Shown here: piece by piece, positions 9,638-22,703 of the stretch
Layout of the letters: each line of letters starts with the position of its first letter
Position numbering within the stretch: position 1 is the first letter of the stretch
Assembly: GCA_029215795.1 (NCBI GenBank)
Contig: JARDYH010000003.1
Coordinates: 99,790,609-99,854,608, forward strand
Length of the DNA stretch: 64,000 bases
Direction: 5' to 3'
DNA from: Anniella stebbinsi
Taxonomy: Eukaryota > Chordata > Lepidosauria > Squamata > Anniellidae
Notes under the pieces: model-generated
Database searches by the model: none
What the model was told of the DNA's origin: nothing
The model's input: only the letters and a program-made list of their open reading frames with translations
Position numbers and translations under genes: made by a program

Positions 9638-9980
9638 AAATAGGTGATTTGATGCTAATCTGCAACTGTTCTTTACGTTGAACCCATGTCTCTCATTTTG
9701 GTCATTTCAGGCTAGAAAATGTCGCTGAATAACGAGGGTTCAGTAAAAATAAACAAAGATGTCTAAAAGAAGTGAACTAACTGGAACAAGGTAAACGCTT
9801 CATACCAGGGCAAAACACATCATTTGCTGATGAACTGCAACGTTACTGTACATTTCAGACGCTTTCTATTAGTTTAGGCGCTTCTGGCTCGAATGCTGCA
9901 CCAATTGCCTTAATAGCGAATGTAAAGTAGGAATCCATGGGAAATCACTAGAACTGGTGTAAATCCATGGAACTGGGGCG
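9638..9980 (+). repeat. Reference long unit type E (343 bp)
   Basis: Type E is preceded by 'ccatgtcacatggact' and starts 'gatgctaatctgcaactgt'. It reads 'tttcaggctagaaaatgtcgctg' where A and B read 'tttgaggctacaagatgtagctg'. The second half resembles C ('gatgaactgcaacgttac'). In the common form the tail is 'ccatggaactggggcg' and an F unit follows. The copies at 5809 and 54849 instead end 'aactagggcg' and are followed by S. Confidence 0.9.
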
Positions 9981-10322
9981 AAATAGGTGATTTGATGCTA
10001 ATCAGCAAAGTTTCTTTACCTTGAACCCGTGTCTCTCATTTTGGTCATTTGAGGCTACAAGATGTAGCTGAATAACGAGGGTTCAGTAAAAATAAAAACA
10101 GATGTCTACAAGAAGTGAACTAACTGCACCAAGGGTAAAAGCTTCATCCTAGGCAAAACACATCATTTGCTGCTGATCTGCACGTGACTGTATATTTCAG
10201 TCATTTTCTCTTATTTTGGGCAGGTTAGGCTTGAAAGCTGCACCAGTTCCCTTCCTAACGAATGTACAGTAAGAATACATGGGAAATCAGTGGGAATAGA
10301 GGAAATCCATGTAACTTGGACG
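9981..10322 (+). repeat. Reference long unit type F (342 bp)
   Basis: Type F starts 'gatgctaatcagcaaagt' and 'accttgaacccg' and carries 'aaaaacagatgtctacaag'. Two linked versions exist. One has 'atttcagtcattttc' and 'ggcttgaaag' (this copy) and is followed by C, or by the C/E chimera at 32483. The other has 'gcacgagactg' and 'cagacattttc' (copies at 7724, 15931, 20787 and 24275) and is followed by B'. Confidence 0.88.
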
Positions 10323-10666
10323 AAATAGGTGATTTGATGCTAATCAGCAATGTTTCTTTACATTAAACCCTTTCCCCTCATTTTGGTCATGTCAAGCTAG
10401 ACAATGTTCCTAAGTAGAGAGGGCTCAGCAAAAATACACAAAAATGTCCAAAGCATGTGAACTCACTGGAACAAGGGTAAACACTTCAAACCAGGGCAAA
10501 ACACATCATTTGCTGACGAACTGCAACGTTACTGTACATTTCAGACGCTTTCTATTAGTTTGGGCGCTTCTGGCTAGAATGCTGCACCAATTGCCTTAAT
10601 AGCGAATGTAAAGTAGGAATCCATGGGAAATCACTAGAACTGGTGTAAACCCATGGAACTAGGGCG

Positions 10667-11555
10667 AAATAGGTGATTTGATGCTAATCAGCAATATTTC
10701 TTTTCAGTTATCCCATTTCTCTCATTTTGGGCATTTGCTGTACCTTTCACACTTTTCTCTTATTTTGGGAAGTTTAGGCAAAAAGCTGCAACAAGTCCCT
10801 TAAAAGCGAATATACAGTAAGCATGCCTGGGAAATCACTGGAAATAGTGTAAATCATGAAACTAGGGCGAAATAGGAGATTTGATGCAAATCAGCAATGT
10901 TTCTTTACGTTGAACCCGTGTCTCTCATTTTGGTCATTTGAGGCTACAAGATGTAGCTGAATAACGAGGGTTCAGTAAAAATAAAAAAAGATGTCTACAA
11001 GAAGTGAACTAACTGCACCAAGGGTAAAAGCTTCATCCTAGGCAAAACACATCATTTGCTGCTGATCTGCACGTGACTGTATATTTCAGACATTTTCTCT
11101 TATTTTGGGCAGGTTAGGCTAGAAAGCTGCACCAGTTCCCTTCCTAACGAATGTACAGTAAGAATACATGGGAAATCAGTGGAAATAGAGGAAATCCATG
11201 TAACTTGGACGAAATAGGTGATTTGATGCTAATCAGCAATGTTTCTTTACATTAAACCCGTTCCCCTCATTTTGGTCATGTCAAGCTAGACAATGTTCCT
11301 AAGTAGAGAGGGCTCAGCAAAAATACACAAAAATGTCCAAAGCATGTGAACTCACTGGAACAAGGGTAAACACTTCAAACCAGGGCAAAACACATCATTT
11401 GCTGACGAACTGCAACGTTACTGTACATTTCAGACGCTTTCTATTAGTTTGGGCGCTTCTGGCTAGAATGCTGCACCAATTGCCTTAATAGCGAATGTAA
11501 AGTAGGAATCCATGGGAAATCACTAGAACTGGTGTAAACCCATGGAACTAGGGCG
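10667..11555 (+). repeat. HOR block 8: S-A-C (889 bp)
   Basis: Unit starts are 10667, 10870 and 11212. The A has a private t-to-a change at 10877 ('aataggagat'), shared only with the A at 13674. Confidence 0.9.
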
Positions 11556-13470
11556 AAATAGGTGATTTGATGCTAATCAGCAATATTTCTTTTCAGTTAT
11601 CCCATTTCTCTCATTTTGGGCATTTGCTGTACCTTTCACACTTTTCTCTTATTTTGGGAAGTTTAGGCAAAAAGCTGCAACAAGTCCCTTAAAAGCGAAT
11701 ATACAGTAAGCATGCCTGGGAAATCACTGGAAATAGTGTAAATCATGAAACTAGGGCGAAATAGGTGATTTGATGCAAATCAGCAATGTTTCTTTACGTT
11801 GAACCCGTGTCTCTCATTTTGGTCATTTGAGGCTACAAGATGTAGCTGAATAACGAGGGTTCAGTAAAAATAAACAAAGAGGTCTAAAAGAAGTGAACTA
11901 ACTGCACCAAGGGTAAAAGCTTCATCCTAGGCAAAACACATCATTTGCTGCTGATCTGCACGTGACTGTATATTTCAGACATTTTCTCTTATTTTGGGCA
12001 GGTTAGGCTAGAAAGCTGCACCAGTTCCCTTCCTAACGAATGTACAGTAAGAATACATGGGAAATCAGTGGAAATAGAGGAAATCCATGTAACTTTGGCG
12101 AAATAGGTGATTTGATGCGAATCAGCAATGTTTCTTTATATTAAACTCGTTCCCCTCATTTTGGTCGTCAAGCTAGACAATGTTCCTAAGTAGAGAGGGC
12201 TCAGCAAAAATACACAAAGATGTCCAAAGCATATGAAGTAACTCGAAGTAGGGTAAATGCTTCAAACTAGGGGAAAAAACATCATTTGCTGCTGATCTGT
12301 AACGTAACTGTACATTTCACACATTTTCTCTTATTTGGGCACTTCAGGCTAGAATGCTGCACCAATTGCCTTAATAGCGATTGTAAAGTAGGAATCCATG
12401 GGAAATCACTGGAAATAGTGCATATCCATGTCACATGGACTAAATAGGTGATTTGATGCTAATCTGCAACTGTTCTTTACGTTGAACCCATGTCTCTCAT
12501 TTTGGTCATTTCAGGCTAGAAAATGTCGCTGAATAACGAGGGTTCAGTAAAAATAAACAAAGATGTCTAAAAGAAGTGAACTAACTGGAACAAGGTAAAC
12601 GCTTCATACCAGGGCAAAACACATCATTTGCTGATGAACTGCAACGTTACTGTACATTTCAGACGCTTTCTATTAGTTTAGGCGCTTCTGGCTCGAATGC
12701 TGCACCAATTGCCTTAATAGCGAATGTAAAGTAGGAATCCATGGGAAATCACTAGAACTGGTGTAAATCCATGGAACTGGGGCGAAATAGGTGATTTGAT
12801 GCTAATCAGCAAAGTTTCTTTACCTTGAACCCGTGTCTCTCATTTTGGTCATTTGAGGCTACAAGATGTAGCTGAATAACGAGGGTTCAGTAAAAATAAA
12901 AACAGATGTCTACAAGAAGTGAACTAACTGCACCAAGGGTAAAAGCTTCATCCTAGGCAAAACACATCATTTGCTGCTGATCTGCACGTGACTGTATATT
13001 TCAGTCATTTTCTCTTATTTTGGGCAGGTTAGGCTTGAAAGCTGCACCAGTTCCCTTCCTAACGAATGTACAGTAAGAATACATGGGAAATCAGTGGGAA
13101 TAGAGGAAATCCATGTAACTTGGACGAAATAGGTGATTTGATGCTAATCAGCAATGTTTCTTTACATTAAACCCTTTCCCCTCATTTTGGTCATGTCAAG
13201 CTAGACAATGTTCCTAAGTAGAGAGGGCTCAGCAAAAATACACAAAAATGTCCAAAGCATGTGAACTCACTGGAACAAGGGTAAACACTTCAAACCAGGG
13301 CAAAACACATCATTTGCTGACGAACTGCAACGTTACTGTACATTTCAGACGCTTTCTATTAGTTTGGGCGCTTCTGGCTAGAATGCTGCACCAATTGCCT
13401 TAATAGCGAATGTAAAGTAGGAATCCATGGGAAATCACTAGAACTGGTGTAAACCCATGGAACTAGGGCG
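11556..13470 (+). repeat. HOR block 9: S-A-D-E-F-C (1,915 bp)
   Basis: Unit starts are 11556, 11759, 12101, 12442, 12785 and 13127. It matches block 7 at every marker I compared, at an offset of 2,804 bp. Confidence 0.9.
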
Positions 13471-14701
13471 AAATAGGTGATTTGATGCTAATCAGCAATA
13501 TTTCTTTTCAGTTATCCCATTTCTCTCATTTTGGGCATTTGCTGTACCTTTCACACTTTTCTCTTATTTTGGGAAGTTTAGGCAAAAAGCTGCAACAAGT
13601 CCCTTAAAAGCGAATATACAGTAAGCATGCCTGGGAAATCACTGGAAATAGTGTAAATCATGAAACTAGGGCGAAATAGGAGATTTGATGCAAATCAGCA
13701 ATGTTTCTTTACGTTGAACCCGTGTCTCTCATTTTGGTCATTTGAGGCTACAAGATGTAGCTGAATAACGAGGGTTCAGTAAAAATAAAAAAAGATGTCT
13801 ACAAGAAGTGAACTAACTGCACCAAGGGTAAAAGCTTCATCCTAGGCAAAACACATCATTTGCTGCTGATCTGCACGTGACTGTATATTTCAGACATTTT
13901 CTCTTATTTTGGGCAGGTTAGGCTAGAAAGCTGCACCAGTTCCCTTCCTAACGAATGTACAGTAAGAATACATGGGAAATCAGTGGAAATAGAGGAAATC
14001 CATGTAACTTGGACGAAATAGGTGATTTGATGCGAATCAGCAATGTTTCTTTACGTTGAACCCGTGTCTCTCATTTTGGTCATTTGAGGCTACAAGATGT
14101 AGCTGAATAACGAGGGTTCAGTAAAATTAAACAAAGATGTCTAAAAGAAGTGAACTAACTGCACCAAGGGTAAAAGCTTCATCCTAGGCAAAACACATCA
14201 TTTGCTGCTGATCTGCACGTGACTGTATATTTCAGACATTTTCTCTTATTTTGGGCAGGTTAGGCTAGAAAGCTGCACCAGTTCCCTTCCTAACGAATGT
14301 ACAGTAAGAATACATGGGAAATCAGTGGAAATAGAGGAAATCCATGTAACTTGGACGAAATAGGTGATTTGATGCTAATCAGCAATGTTTCTTTACATTA
14401 AACCCGTTCCCCTCATTTTGGTCATGTCAAGCTAGACAATGTTCCTAAGTAGAGAGGGCTCAGCAAAAATACACAAAGATGTCCAAAGCATGTGAACTCA
14501 CTGGAACAAGGGTAAACGCTTCATACCAGGGCAAAACACATCATTTGCTGATGAACTGCAACGTTACTGTACATTTCAGACGCTTTCTATTAGTTTGGGC
14601 GCTTCTGGCTAGAATGCTGCACCAATTGCCTTAATAGCGAATGTAAAGTAGGAATCCATGGGAAATCACTAGAACTGGTGTAAACCCATGGAACTAGGGC
14701 G
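13471..14701 (+). repeat. HOR block 10: S-A-B-C (1,231 bp)
   Basis: Unit starts are 13471, 13674, 14016 and 14358. S and A repeat block 8, including the 'aggagat' change at 13681; the B at 14016 is where the 2,804 bp duplication ends. Confidence 0.9.
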
Positions 14702-16958
14702 AAATAGGTGATTTGATGCTAATCAGCAATATTTCTTTTCAGTTATCCCATTTCTCTCATTTTGGGCATTTGCTGTACCTTTCACACTTTTCTCTTATTT
14801 TGGGAAGTTTAGGCAAAAAGCTGCAACAAGTCCCTTAAAAGCGAATATACAGTAAGCATGCCTGGGAAATCACTGGAAATAGTGTAAATCATGAAACTAG
14901 GGCGAAATAGGTGATTTGATGCAAATCAGCAATGTTTCTTTACGTTGAACCCGTGTCTCTCATTTTGGTCATTTGAGGCTACAAGATGTAGCTGAATAAC
15001 GAGGGTTCAGTAAAAATAAAAAAAGAGGTCTAAAAGAAGTGAACTAACTGCACCAAGGGTAAAAGCTTCATCCTAGGCAAAACACATCATTTGCTGCTGA
15101 TCTGCACGTGACTATATATTTCAGACATTTTCTGTTATTTTGGGCAGGTTAGGCTAGAAAGCTGCACCAGTTCCCTTCATAACGAATGTACAGTAAGAAT
15201 ACATGGGAAATCAGTGGAAATAGAGGAAATCCATGTAACTTTGGCGAAATAGGTGATTTGATGCGAATCAGCAATGTTTCTTTATATTAAACTCGTTCCC
15301 CTCATTTTGGTCGTCAAGCTAGACAATGTTCCTAAGTAGAGAGGGCTCAGCAAAAATACACAAAGATGTCCAAAGCATATGAAGTAACTCGAAGTAGGGT
15401 AAATGCTTCAAACTAGGGGAAAAAACATCATTTGCTGCTGATCTGTAACGTAACTGTACATTTCACACATTTTCTCTTATTTGGGCACTTCAGGCTAGAA
15501 TGCTGCACCAATTGCCTTAATAGCGATTGTAAAGTAGGAATCCATGGGAAATCACTGGAAATAGTGCATATCCATGTCACATGGACTAAATAGGTGATTT
15601 GATGCTAATCTGCAACTGTTCTTTACGTTGAACCCATGTCTCTCATTTTGGTCATTTCAGGCTAGAAAATGTCGCTGAATAACGAGGGTTCAGTAAAAAT
15701 AAACAAAGATGTCTAAAAGAAGTGAACTAACTGGAACAAGGTAAACGCTTCATACCAGGGCAAAACACATCATTTGCTGATGAACTGCAACGTTACTGTA
15801 CATTTCAGACGCTTTCTATTAGTTTAGGCGCTTCTGGCTCGAATGCTGCACCAATTGCCTTAATAGCGAATGTAAAGTAGGAATCCATGGGAAATCACTA
15901 GAACTGGTGTAAATCCATGGAACTGGGGCGAAATAGGTGATTTGATGCTAATCAGCAAAGTTTCTTTACCTTGAACCCGTGTCTCTCATTTTGGTCATTT
16001 GAGGCTACAAGATGTAGCTGAATAACGAGGGTTCAGTAAAAATAAAAACAGATGTCTACAAGAAGTGAACTAACTGCACCAAGGGTAAAAGCTTCATCCT
16101 AGGCAAAACACATCATTTGCTGCTGATCTGCACGAGACTGTATATTTCAGACATTTTCTCTTATTTTGGGCAGGTTAGGCTAGAAAGCTGCACCAGTTCC
16201 CTTCCTAACGAATGTACAGTAAGAATACATGGGAAATCAGTGGAAATAGAGGAAATCCATGTAACTTGGACGAAATAGGTGATTTGATGCGAATCAGCAA
16301 TGTTTCTTTACATTGAACCCGTGTCTCTCATTTTGGTCATTTGAGGCTACAAGATGTAGCTGAATAACGAGGGTTCAGTAAAAATAAACAAAGATGTCTA
16401 AAAGAAGTGAACTAACTGCACCAAGGGTAAAAGCTTCATCCTAGGCAAAACACATCATTTGCTGCTGATCTGCACGTGACTGTATATTTCAGACATTTTC
16501 TCTTATTTTGGGCAGGTTAGGCTAGAAAGCTGCACCAGTTCCCTTCCTAACGAATGTACAGTAAGAATACATGGGAAATCAGTGGAAATAGAGGAAATCC
16601 ATGTAACTTGGACGAAATAGGTGATTTGATGCTAATCAGCAATGTTTCTTTACATTAAACCCGTTCCCCTCATTTTGGTCATGTCAAGCTAGACAATGTT
16701 CCTAAGTAGAGAGGGCTCAGCAAAAATACACAAAAATGTCCAAAGCATGTGAACTCACTGGAACAAGGGTAAACACTTCAAACCAGGGCAAAACACATCA
16801 TTTGCTGACGAACTGCAACGTTACTGTACATTTCAGACGCTTTCTATTAGTTTGGGCGCTTCTGGCTAGAATGCTGCACCAATTGCCTTAATAGCGAATG
16901 TAAAGTAGGAATCCATGGGAAATCACTAGAACTGGTGTAAACCCATGGAACTAGGGCG
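14702..16958 (+). repeat. HOR block 11: S-A-D-E-F-B'-C (2,257 bp)
   Basis: Unit starts are 14702, 14905, 15247, 15588, 15931, 16273 and 16615. The A is the 'agaggtct' and 'gactatatattt' subtype. The part from 15247 matches 7040-8751. Confidence 0.9.
16615..16958 (+). repeat. Reference long unit type C, subtype b (344 bp)
   Basis: Subtype b differs from subtype a by 'cacaaaaatg', 'gtaaacacttc', 'gacgaactgc', 'cttctggctagaatg' and the tail 'gtgtaaacccatgg', and is followed by an S beginning 'aaatagg'. The tail makes the perfect 7 bp inverted repeat CCATGGG/CCCATGG. Many b copies read 'aaaccctttcccc' instead of 'aaacccgttcccc'; this copy keeps the g. Confidence 0.87.
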
Positions 16959-19215
16959 AAATAGGTGATTTGATGCTAATCAGCAATATTTCTTTTCAGT
17001 TATCCCATTTCTCTCATTTTGGGCATTTGCTGTACCTTTCACACTTTTCTCTTATTTTGGGAAGTTTAGGCAAAAAGCTGCAACAAGTCCCTTAAAAGCG
17101 AATATACAGTAAGCATGCCTGGGAAATCACTGGAAATAGTGTAAATCATGAAACTAGGGCGAAATAGGTGATTTGATGCAAATCAGCAATGTTTCTTTAC
17201 GTTGAACCCGTGTCTCTCATTTTGGTCATTTGAGGCTACAAGATGTAGCTGAATAACGAGGGTTCAGTAAAAATAAAAAAAGAGGTCTAAAAGAAGTGAA
17301 CTAACTGCACCAAGGGTAAAAGCTTCATCCTAGGCAAAACACATCATTTGCTGCTGATCTGCACGTGACTATATATTTCAGACATTTTCTGTTATTTTGG
17401 GCAGGTTAGGCTAGAAAGCTGCACCAGTTCCCTTCATAACGAATGTACAGTAAGAATACATGGGAAATCAGTGGAAATAGAGGAAATCCATGTAACTTGG
17501 ACGAAATAGGTGATTTGATGCGAATCAGCAATGTTTCTTTACATTGAACCCGTGTCTCTCATTTTGGTCATTTGAGGCTACAAGATGTAGCTGAATAACG
17601 AGGGTTCAGTAAAAATAAACAAAGATGTCTAAAAGAAGTGAACTAACTGCACCAAGGGTAAAAGCTTCATCCTAGGCAAAACACATCATTTGCTGCTGAT
17701 CTGCACGTGACTGTATATTTCAGACATTTTCTCTTATTTTGGGCAGGTTAGGCTAGAAAGCTGCACCAGTTCCCTTCCTAACGAATGTACAGTAAGAATA
17801 CATGGGAAATCAGTGGAAATAGAGGAAATCCATGTAACTTTGGCGAAATAGGTGATTTGATGCGAATCAGCAATGTTTCTTTATATTAAACTCGTTCCCC
17901 TCATTTTGGTCGTCAAGCTAGACAATGTTCCTAAGTAGAGAGGGCTCAGCAAAAATACACAAAGATGTCCAAAGCATATGAAGTAACTCGAAGTAGGGTA
18001 AATGCTTCAAACTAGGGGAAAAAACATCATTTGCTGCTGATCTGTAACGTAACTGTACATTTCACACATTTTCTCTTATTTGGGCACTTCAGGCTAGAAT
18101 GCTGCACCAATTGCCTTAATAGCGATTGTAAAGTAGGAATCCATGGGAAATCACTGGAAATAGTGCATATCCATGTCACATGGACTAAATAGGTGATTTG
18201 ATGCTAATCTGCAACTGTTCTTTACGTTGAACCCATGTCTCTCATTTTGGTCATTTCAGGCTAGAAAATGTCGCTGAATAACGAGGGTTCAGTAAAAATA
18301 AACAAAGATGTCTAAAAGAAGTGAACTAACTGGAACAAGGTAAACGCTTCATACCAGGGCAAAACACATCATTTGCTGATGAACTGCAACGTTACTGTAC
18401 ATTTCAGACGCTTTCTATTAGTTTAGGCGCTTCTGGCTCGAATGCTGCACCAATTGCCTTAATAGCGAATGTAAAGTAGGAATCCATGGGAAATCACTAG
18501 AACTGGTGTAAATCCATGGAACTGGGGCGAAATAGGTGATTTGATGCTAATCAGCAAAGTTTCTTTACCTTGAACCCGTGTCTCTCATTTTGGTCATTTG
18601 AGGCTACAAGATGTAGCTGAATAACGAGGGTTCAGTAAAAATAAAAACAGATGTCTACAAGAAGTGAACTAACTGCACCAAGGGTAAAAGCTTCATCCTA
18701 GGCAAAACACATCATTTGCTGCTGATCTGCACGTGACTGTATATTTCAGTCATTTTCTCTTATTTTGGGCAGGTTAGGCTTGAAAGCTGCACCAGTTCCC
18801 TTCCTAACGAATGTACAGTAAGAATACATGGGAAATCAGTGGGAATAGAGGAAATCCATGTAACTTGGACGAAATAGGTGATTTGATGCTAATCAGCAAT
18901 GTTTCTTTACATTAAACCCGTTCCCCTCATTTTGGTCATGTCAAGCTAGACAATGTTCCTAAGTAGAGAGGGCTCAGCAAAAATACACGAAGATGTCCAA
19001 AGCATGTGAACTCACTGGAACAAGGGTAAACGCTTCAAACCAGGGCAAAACACATCATTTGCTGATGAACTGCAACGTTACTGTACATTTCAGACGCTTT
19101 CTATTAGTTTGGGCGCTTCAGGCTCGAATGCTGCACCAATTGCCTTAATAGCGAATGTAAAGTAGGAATCCATGGGAAATCACTAGAACTGGTGTAAATC
19201 CATGGAACTAGGGCG
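16959..19215 (+). repeat. HOR block 12: S-A-B'-D-E-F-C (2,257 bp)
   Basis: Unit starts are 16959, 17162, 17504, 17846, 18187, 18530 and 18872. It is the same length as block 11 but has B' before D rather than after F, so equal length does not mean equal order. Confidence 0.9.
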
Positions 19216-21814
19216 AAACAGGTGATTTGATGCTAATCAGCAATATTTCTTTTCAGTTATCCCATTTCTCTCATTTTGGGCATTTGCTGTACCTTTCACA
19301 CTTTTCTCTTATTTTGGGAAGTTTAGGCAAAAAGCTGCAACAAGTCCCTTAAAAGCGAATATACAGTAAGCATGCCTGGGAAATCACTGGAAATAGTGTA
19401 AATCATGAAACTAGGGCGAAATAGGTGATTTGATGCAAATCAGCAATGTTTCTTTACGTTGAACCCGTGTCTCTCATTTTGGTCATTTGAGGCTACAAGA
19501 TGTAGCTGAATAACGAGGGTTCAGTAAAAATAAAAAAAGAGGTCTAAAAGAAGTGAACTAACTGCACCAAGGGTAAAAGCTTCATCCTAGGCAAAACACA
19601 TCATTTGCTGCTGATCTGCACGTGACTATATATTTCAGACATTTTCTGTTATTTTGGGCAGGTTAGGCTAGAAAGCTGCACCAGTTCCCTTCATAACGAA
19701 TGTACAGTAAGAATACATGGGAAATCAGTGGAAATAGAGGAAATCCATGTAACTTGGACGAAATAGGTGATTTGATGCGAATCAGCAATGTTTCTTTACA
19801 TTGAACCCGTGTCTCTCATTTTGGTCATTTGAGGCTACAAGATGTAGCTGAATAACGAGGGTTCAGTAAAAATAAACAAAGATGTCTAAAAGAAGTGAAC
19901 TAACTGCACCAAGGGTAAAAGCTTCATCCTAGGCAAAACACATCATTTGCTGCTGATCTGCACGTGACTGTATATTTCAGACATTTTCTCTTATTTTGGG
20001 CAGGTTAGGCTAGAAAGCTGCACCAGTTCCCTTCCTAACGAATGTACAGTAAGAATACATGGGAAATCAGTGGAAATAGAGGAAATCCATGTAACTTTGG
20101 CGAAATAGGTGATTTGATGCGAATCAGCAATGTTTCTTTATATTAAACTCGTTCCCCTCATTTTGGTCGTCAAGCTAGACAATGTTCCTAAGTAGAGAGG
20201 GCTCAGCAAAAATACACAAAGATGTCCAAAGCATATGAAGTAACTCGAAGTAGGGTAAATGCTTCAAACTAGGGGAAAAAACATCATTTGCTGCTGATCT
20301 GTAACGTAACTGTACATTTCACACATTTTCTCTTATTTGGGCACTTCAGGCTAGAATGCTGCACCAATTGCCTTAATAGCGATTGTAAAGTAGGAATCCA
20401 TGGGAAATCACTGGAAATAGTGCATATCCATGTCACATGGACTAAATAGGTGATTTGATGCTAATCTGCAACTGTTCTTTACGTTGAACCCATGTCTCTC
20501 ATTTTGGTCATTTCAGGCTAGAAAATGTCGCTGAATAACGAGGGTTCAGTAAAAATAAACAAAGATGTCTAAAAGAAGTGAACTAACTGGAACAAGGTAA
20601 ACGCTTCATACCAGGGCAAAACACATCATTTGCTGATGAACTGCAACGTTACTGTACATTTCAGACGCTTTCTATTAGTTTAGGCGCTTCTGGCTCGAAT
20701 GCTGCACCAATTGCCTTAATAGCGAATGTAAAGTAGGAATCCATGGGAAATCACTAGAACTGGTGTAAATCCATGGAACTGGGGCGAAATAGGTGATTTG
20801 ATGCTAATCAGCAAAGTTTCTTTACCTTGAACCCGTGTCTCTCATTTTGGTCATTTGAGGCTACAAGATGTAGCTGAATAACGAGGGTTCAGTAAAAATA
20901 AAAACAGATGTCTACAAGAAGTGAACTAACTGCACCAAGGGTAAAAGCTTCATCCTAGGCAAAACACATCATTTGCTGCTGATCTGCACGAGACTGTATA
21001 TTTCAGACATTTTCTCTTATTTTGGGCAGGTTAGGCTAGAAAGCTGCACCAGTTCCCTTCCTAACGAATGTACAGTAAGAATACATGGGAAATCAGTGGA
21101 AATAGAGGAAATCCATGTAACTTGGACGAAATAGGTGATTTGATGCGAATCAGCAATGTTTCTTTACATTGAACCCGTGTCTCTCATTTTGGTCATTTGA
21201 GGCTACAAGATGTAGCTGAATAACGAGGGTTCAGTAAAAATAAACAAAGATGTCTAAAAGAAGTGAACTAACTGCACCAAGGGTAAAAGCTTCATCCTAG
21301 GCAAAACACATCATTTGCTGCTGATCTGCACGTGACTGTATATTTCAGACATTTTCTCTTATTTTGGGCAGGTTAGGCTAGAAAGCTGCACCAGTTCCCT
21401 TCCTAACGAATGTACAGTAAGAATACATGGGAAATCAGTGGAAATAGAGGAAATCCATGTAACTTGGACGAAATAGGTGATTTGATGCTAATCAGCAATG
21501 TTTCTTTACATTAAACCCGTTCCCCTCATTTTGGTCATGTCAAGCTAGACAATGTTCCTAAGTAGAGAGGGCTCAGCAAAAATACACGAAGATGTCCAAA
21601 GCATGTGAACTCACTGGAACAAGGGTAAACGCTTCAAACCAGGGCAAAACACATCATTTGCTGATGAACTGCAACGTTACTGTACATTTCAGACGCTTTC
21701 TATTAGTTTGGGCGCTTCAGGCTCGAATGCTGCACCAATTGCCTTAATAGCGAATGTAAAGTAGGAATCCATGGGAAATCACTAGAACTGGTGTAAATCC
21801 ATGGAACTAGGGCG
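19216..21814 (+). repeat. HOR block 13: S-A-B'-D-E-F-B'-C (2,599 bp)
   Basis: Unit starts are 19216, 19419, 19761, 20103, 20444, 20787, 21129 and 21471. With block 14 it forms the left copy of a 3,488 bp tandem pair. Confidence 0.9.
19419..19760 (+). repeat. Reference long unit type A (about 342 bp)
   Basis: Type A follows almost every S unit. Its diagnostic start is 'gatgcaaatcagcaatg', making a perfect dyad and an octamer ATGCAAAT, then 'acgttgaacccgtgtctc'. Subtypes are marked by internal bases: 'agaggtctaaaag' with 'gactatatattt' and 'cttcataac' (this copy), 'gatgtctacaag' with 'catcatagg', and 'tgctcatgatctgcacgag'. The last subtype leads directly into C from 22018 onward. The first half spans about 175 bp and the second about 166 bp. 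Confidence 0.9.
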
Positions 21815-22703
21815 AAACAGGTGATTTGATGCTAATCAGCAATATTTCTTTTCAGTTATCCCATTTCTCTCATTTTGGGCATTTGCTGTACCTTTCACAC
21901 TTTTCTCTTATTTTGGGAAGTTTAGGCAAAAAGCTGCAACAAGTCCCTTAAAAGCGAATATACAGTAAGCATGCCTGGGAAATCACTGGAAATAGTGTAA
22001 ATCATGAAACTAGGGCGAAATAGGTGATTTGATGCAAATCAGCAATGTTTCTTTACGTTGAACCCGTGTCTCTCATTTTGGTCATTTGAGGCTACAAGAT
22101 GTAGCTGAATAACGAGGGTTCAGTAAAAATAAAAAAAGATGTCTAAAAGAAGTGAACTAACTGCACCAAGGGTAAAAGCTTCATCCTAGGCAAAACACAT
22201 CATTTGCTCATGATCTGCACGAGACTGTATATTTCAGACATTTTCTCTTATTTTGGGCAGGTTAGGCTAGAAAGCTGCACCAGTTCCCTTCCTAACGAAT
22301 GTACAGTAAGAATACATGGGAAATCAGTGGAAATAGAGGAAATCCATGTAACTTGGACGAAATAGGTGATTTGATGCTAATCAGCAATGTTTCTTTACAT
22401 TAAACCCTTTCCCCTCATTTTGGTCATGTCAAGCTAGACAATGTTCCTAAGTAGAGAGGGCTCAGCAAAAATACACAAAAATGTCCAAAGCATGTGAACT
22501 CACTGGAACAAGGGTAAACGCTTCAAACCAGGGCAAAACACATCATTTGCTGATGAACTGCAACGTTACTGTACATTTCAGACGCTTTCTATTAGTTTGG
22601 GCGCTTCAGGCTCGAATGCTGCACCAATTGCCTTAATAGCGAATGTAAAGTAGGAATCCATGGGAAATCACTAGAACTGGTGTAAATCCATGGAACTAGG
22701 GAG
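21815..22703 (+). repeat. HOR block 14: S-A-C (889 bp)
   Basis: Unit starts are 21815, 22018 and 22360. It holds the first A of the 'tgctcatgatctgcacgag' subtype. Its C is mosaic: 'ccctttcccc' and 'cacaaaaatg' of subtype b, then 'gatgaactgc' and 'ggctcgaatg' of subtype a. Confidence 0.9.

Larger units (their letters stand above)
8752..10666 (+). repeat. HOR block 7: S-A-D-E-F-C (1,915 bp)
   Basis: Unit starts are 8752, 8955, 9297, 9638, 9981 and 10323. The A carries 'acaaagaggtctaaaag' and passes directly to D. It belongs to the left copy of the 2,804 bp tandem duplication. Confidence 0.9.
8408..14015 (+). repeat. Recent 2,804 bp tandem duplication
   Basis: Units C-S-A-D-E-F-C-S-A at 8408-11211 are followed by the same nine units at 11212-14015. 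Every unit start is offset by 2,804 bp. Both copies carry the private a at 10877/13681 and the same C subtype b markers; I found no difference at the positions compared. Confidence 0.85.
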
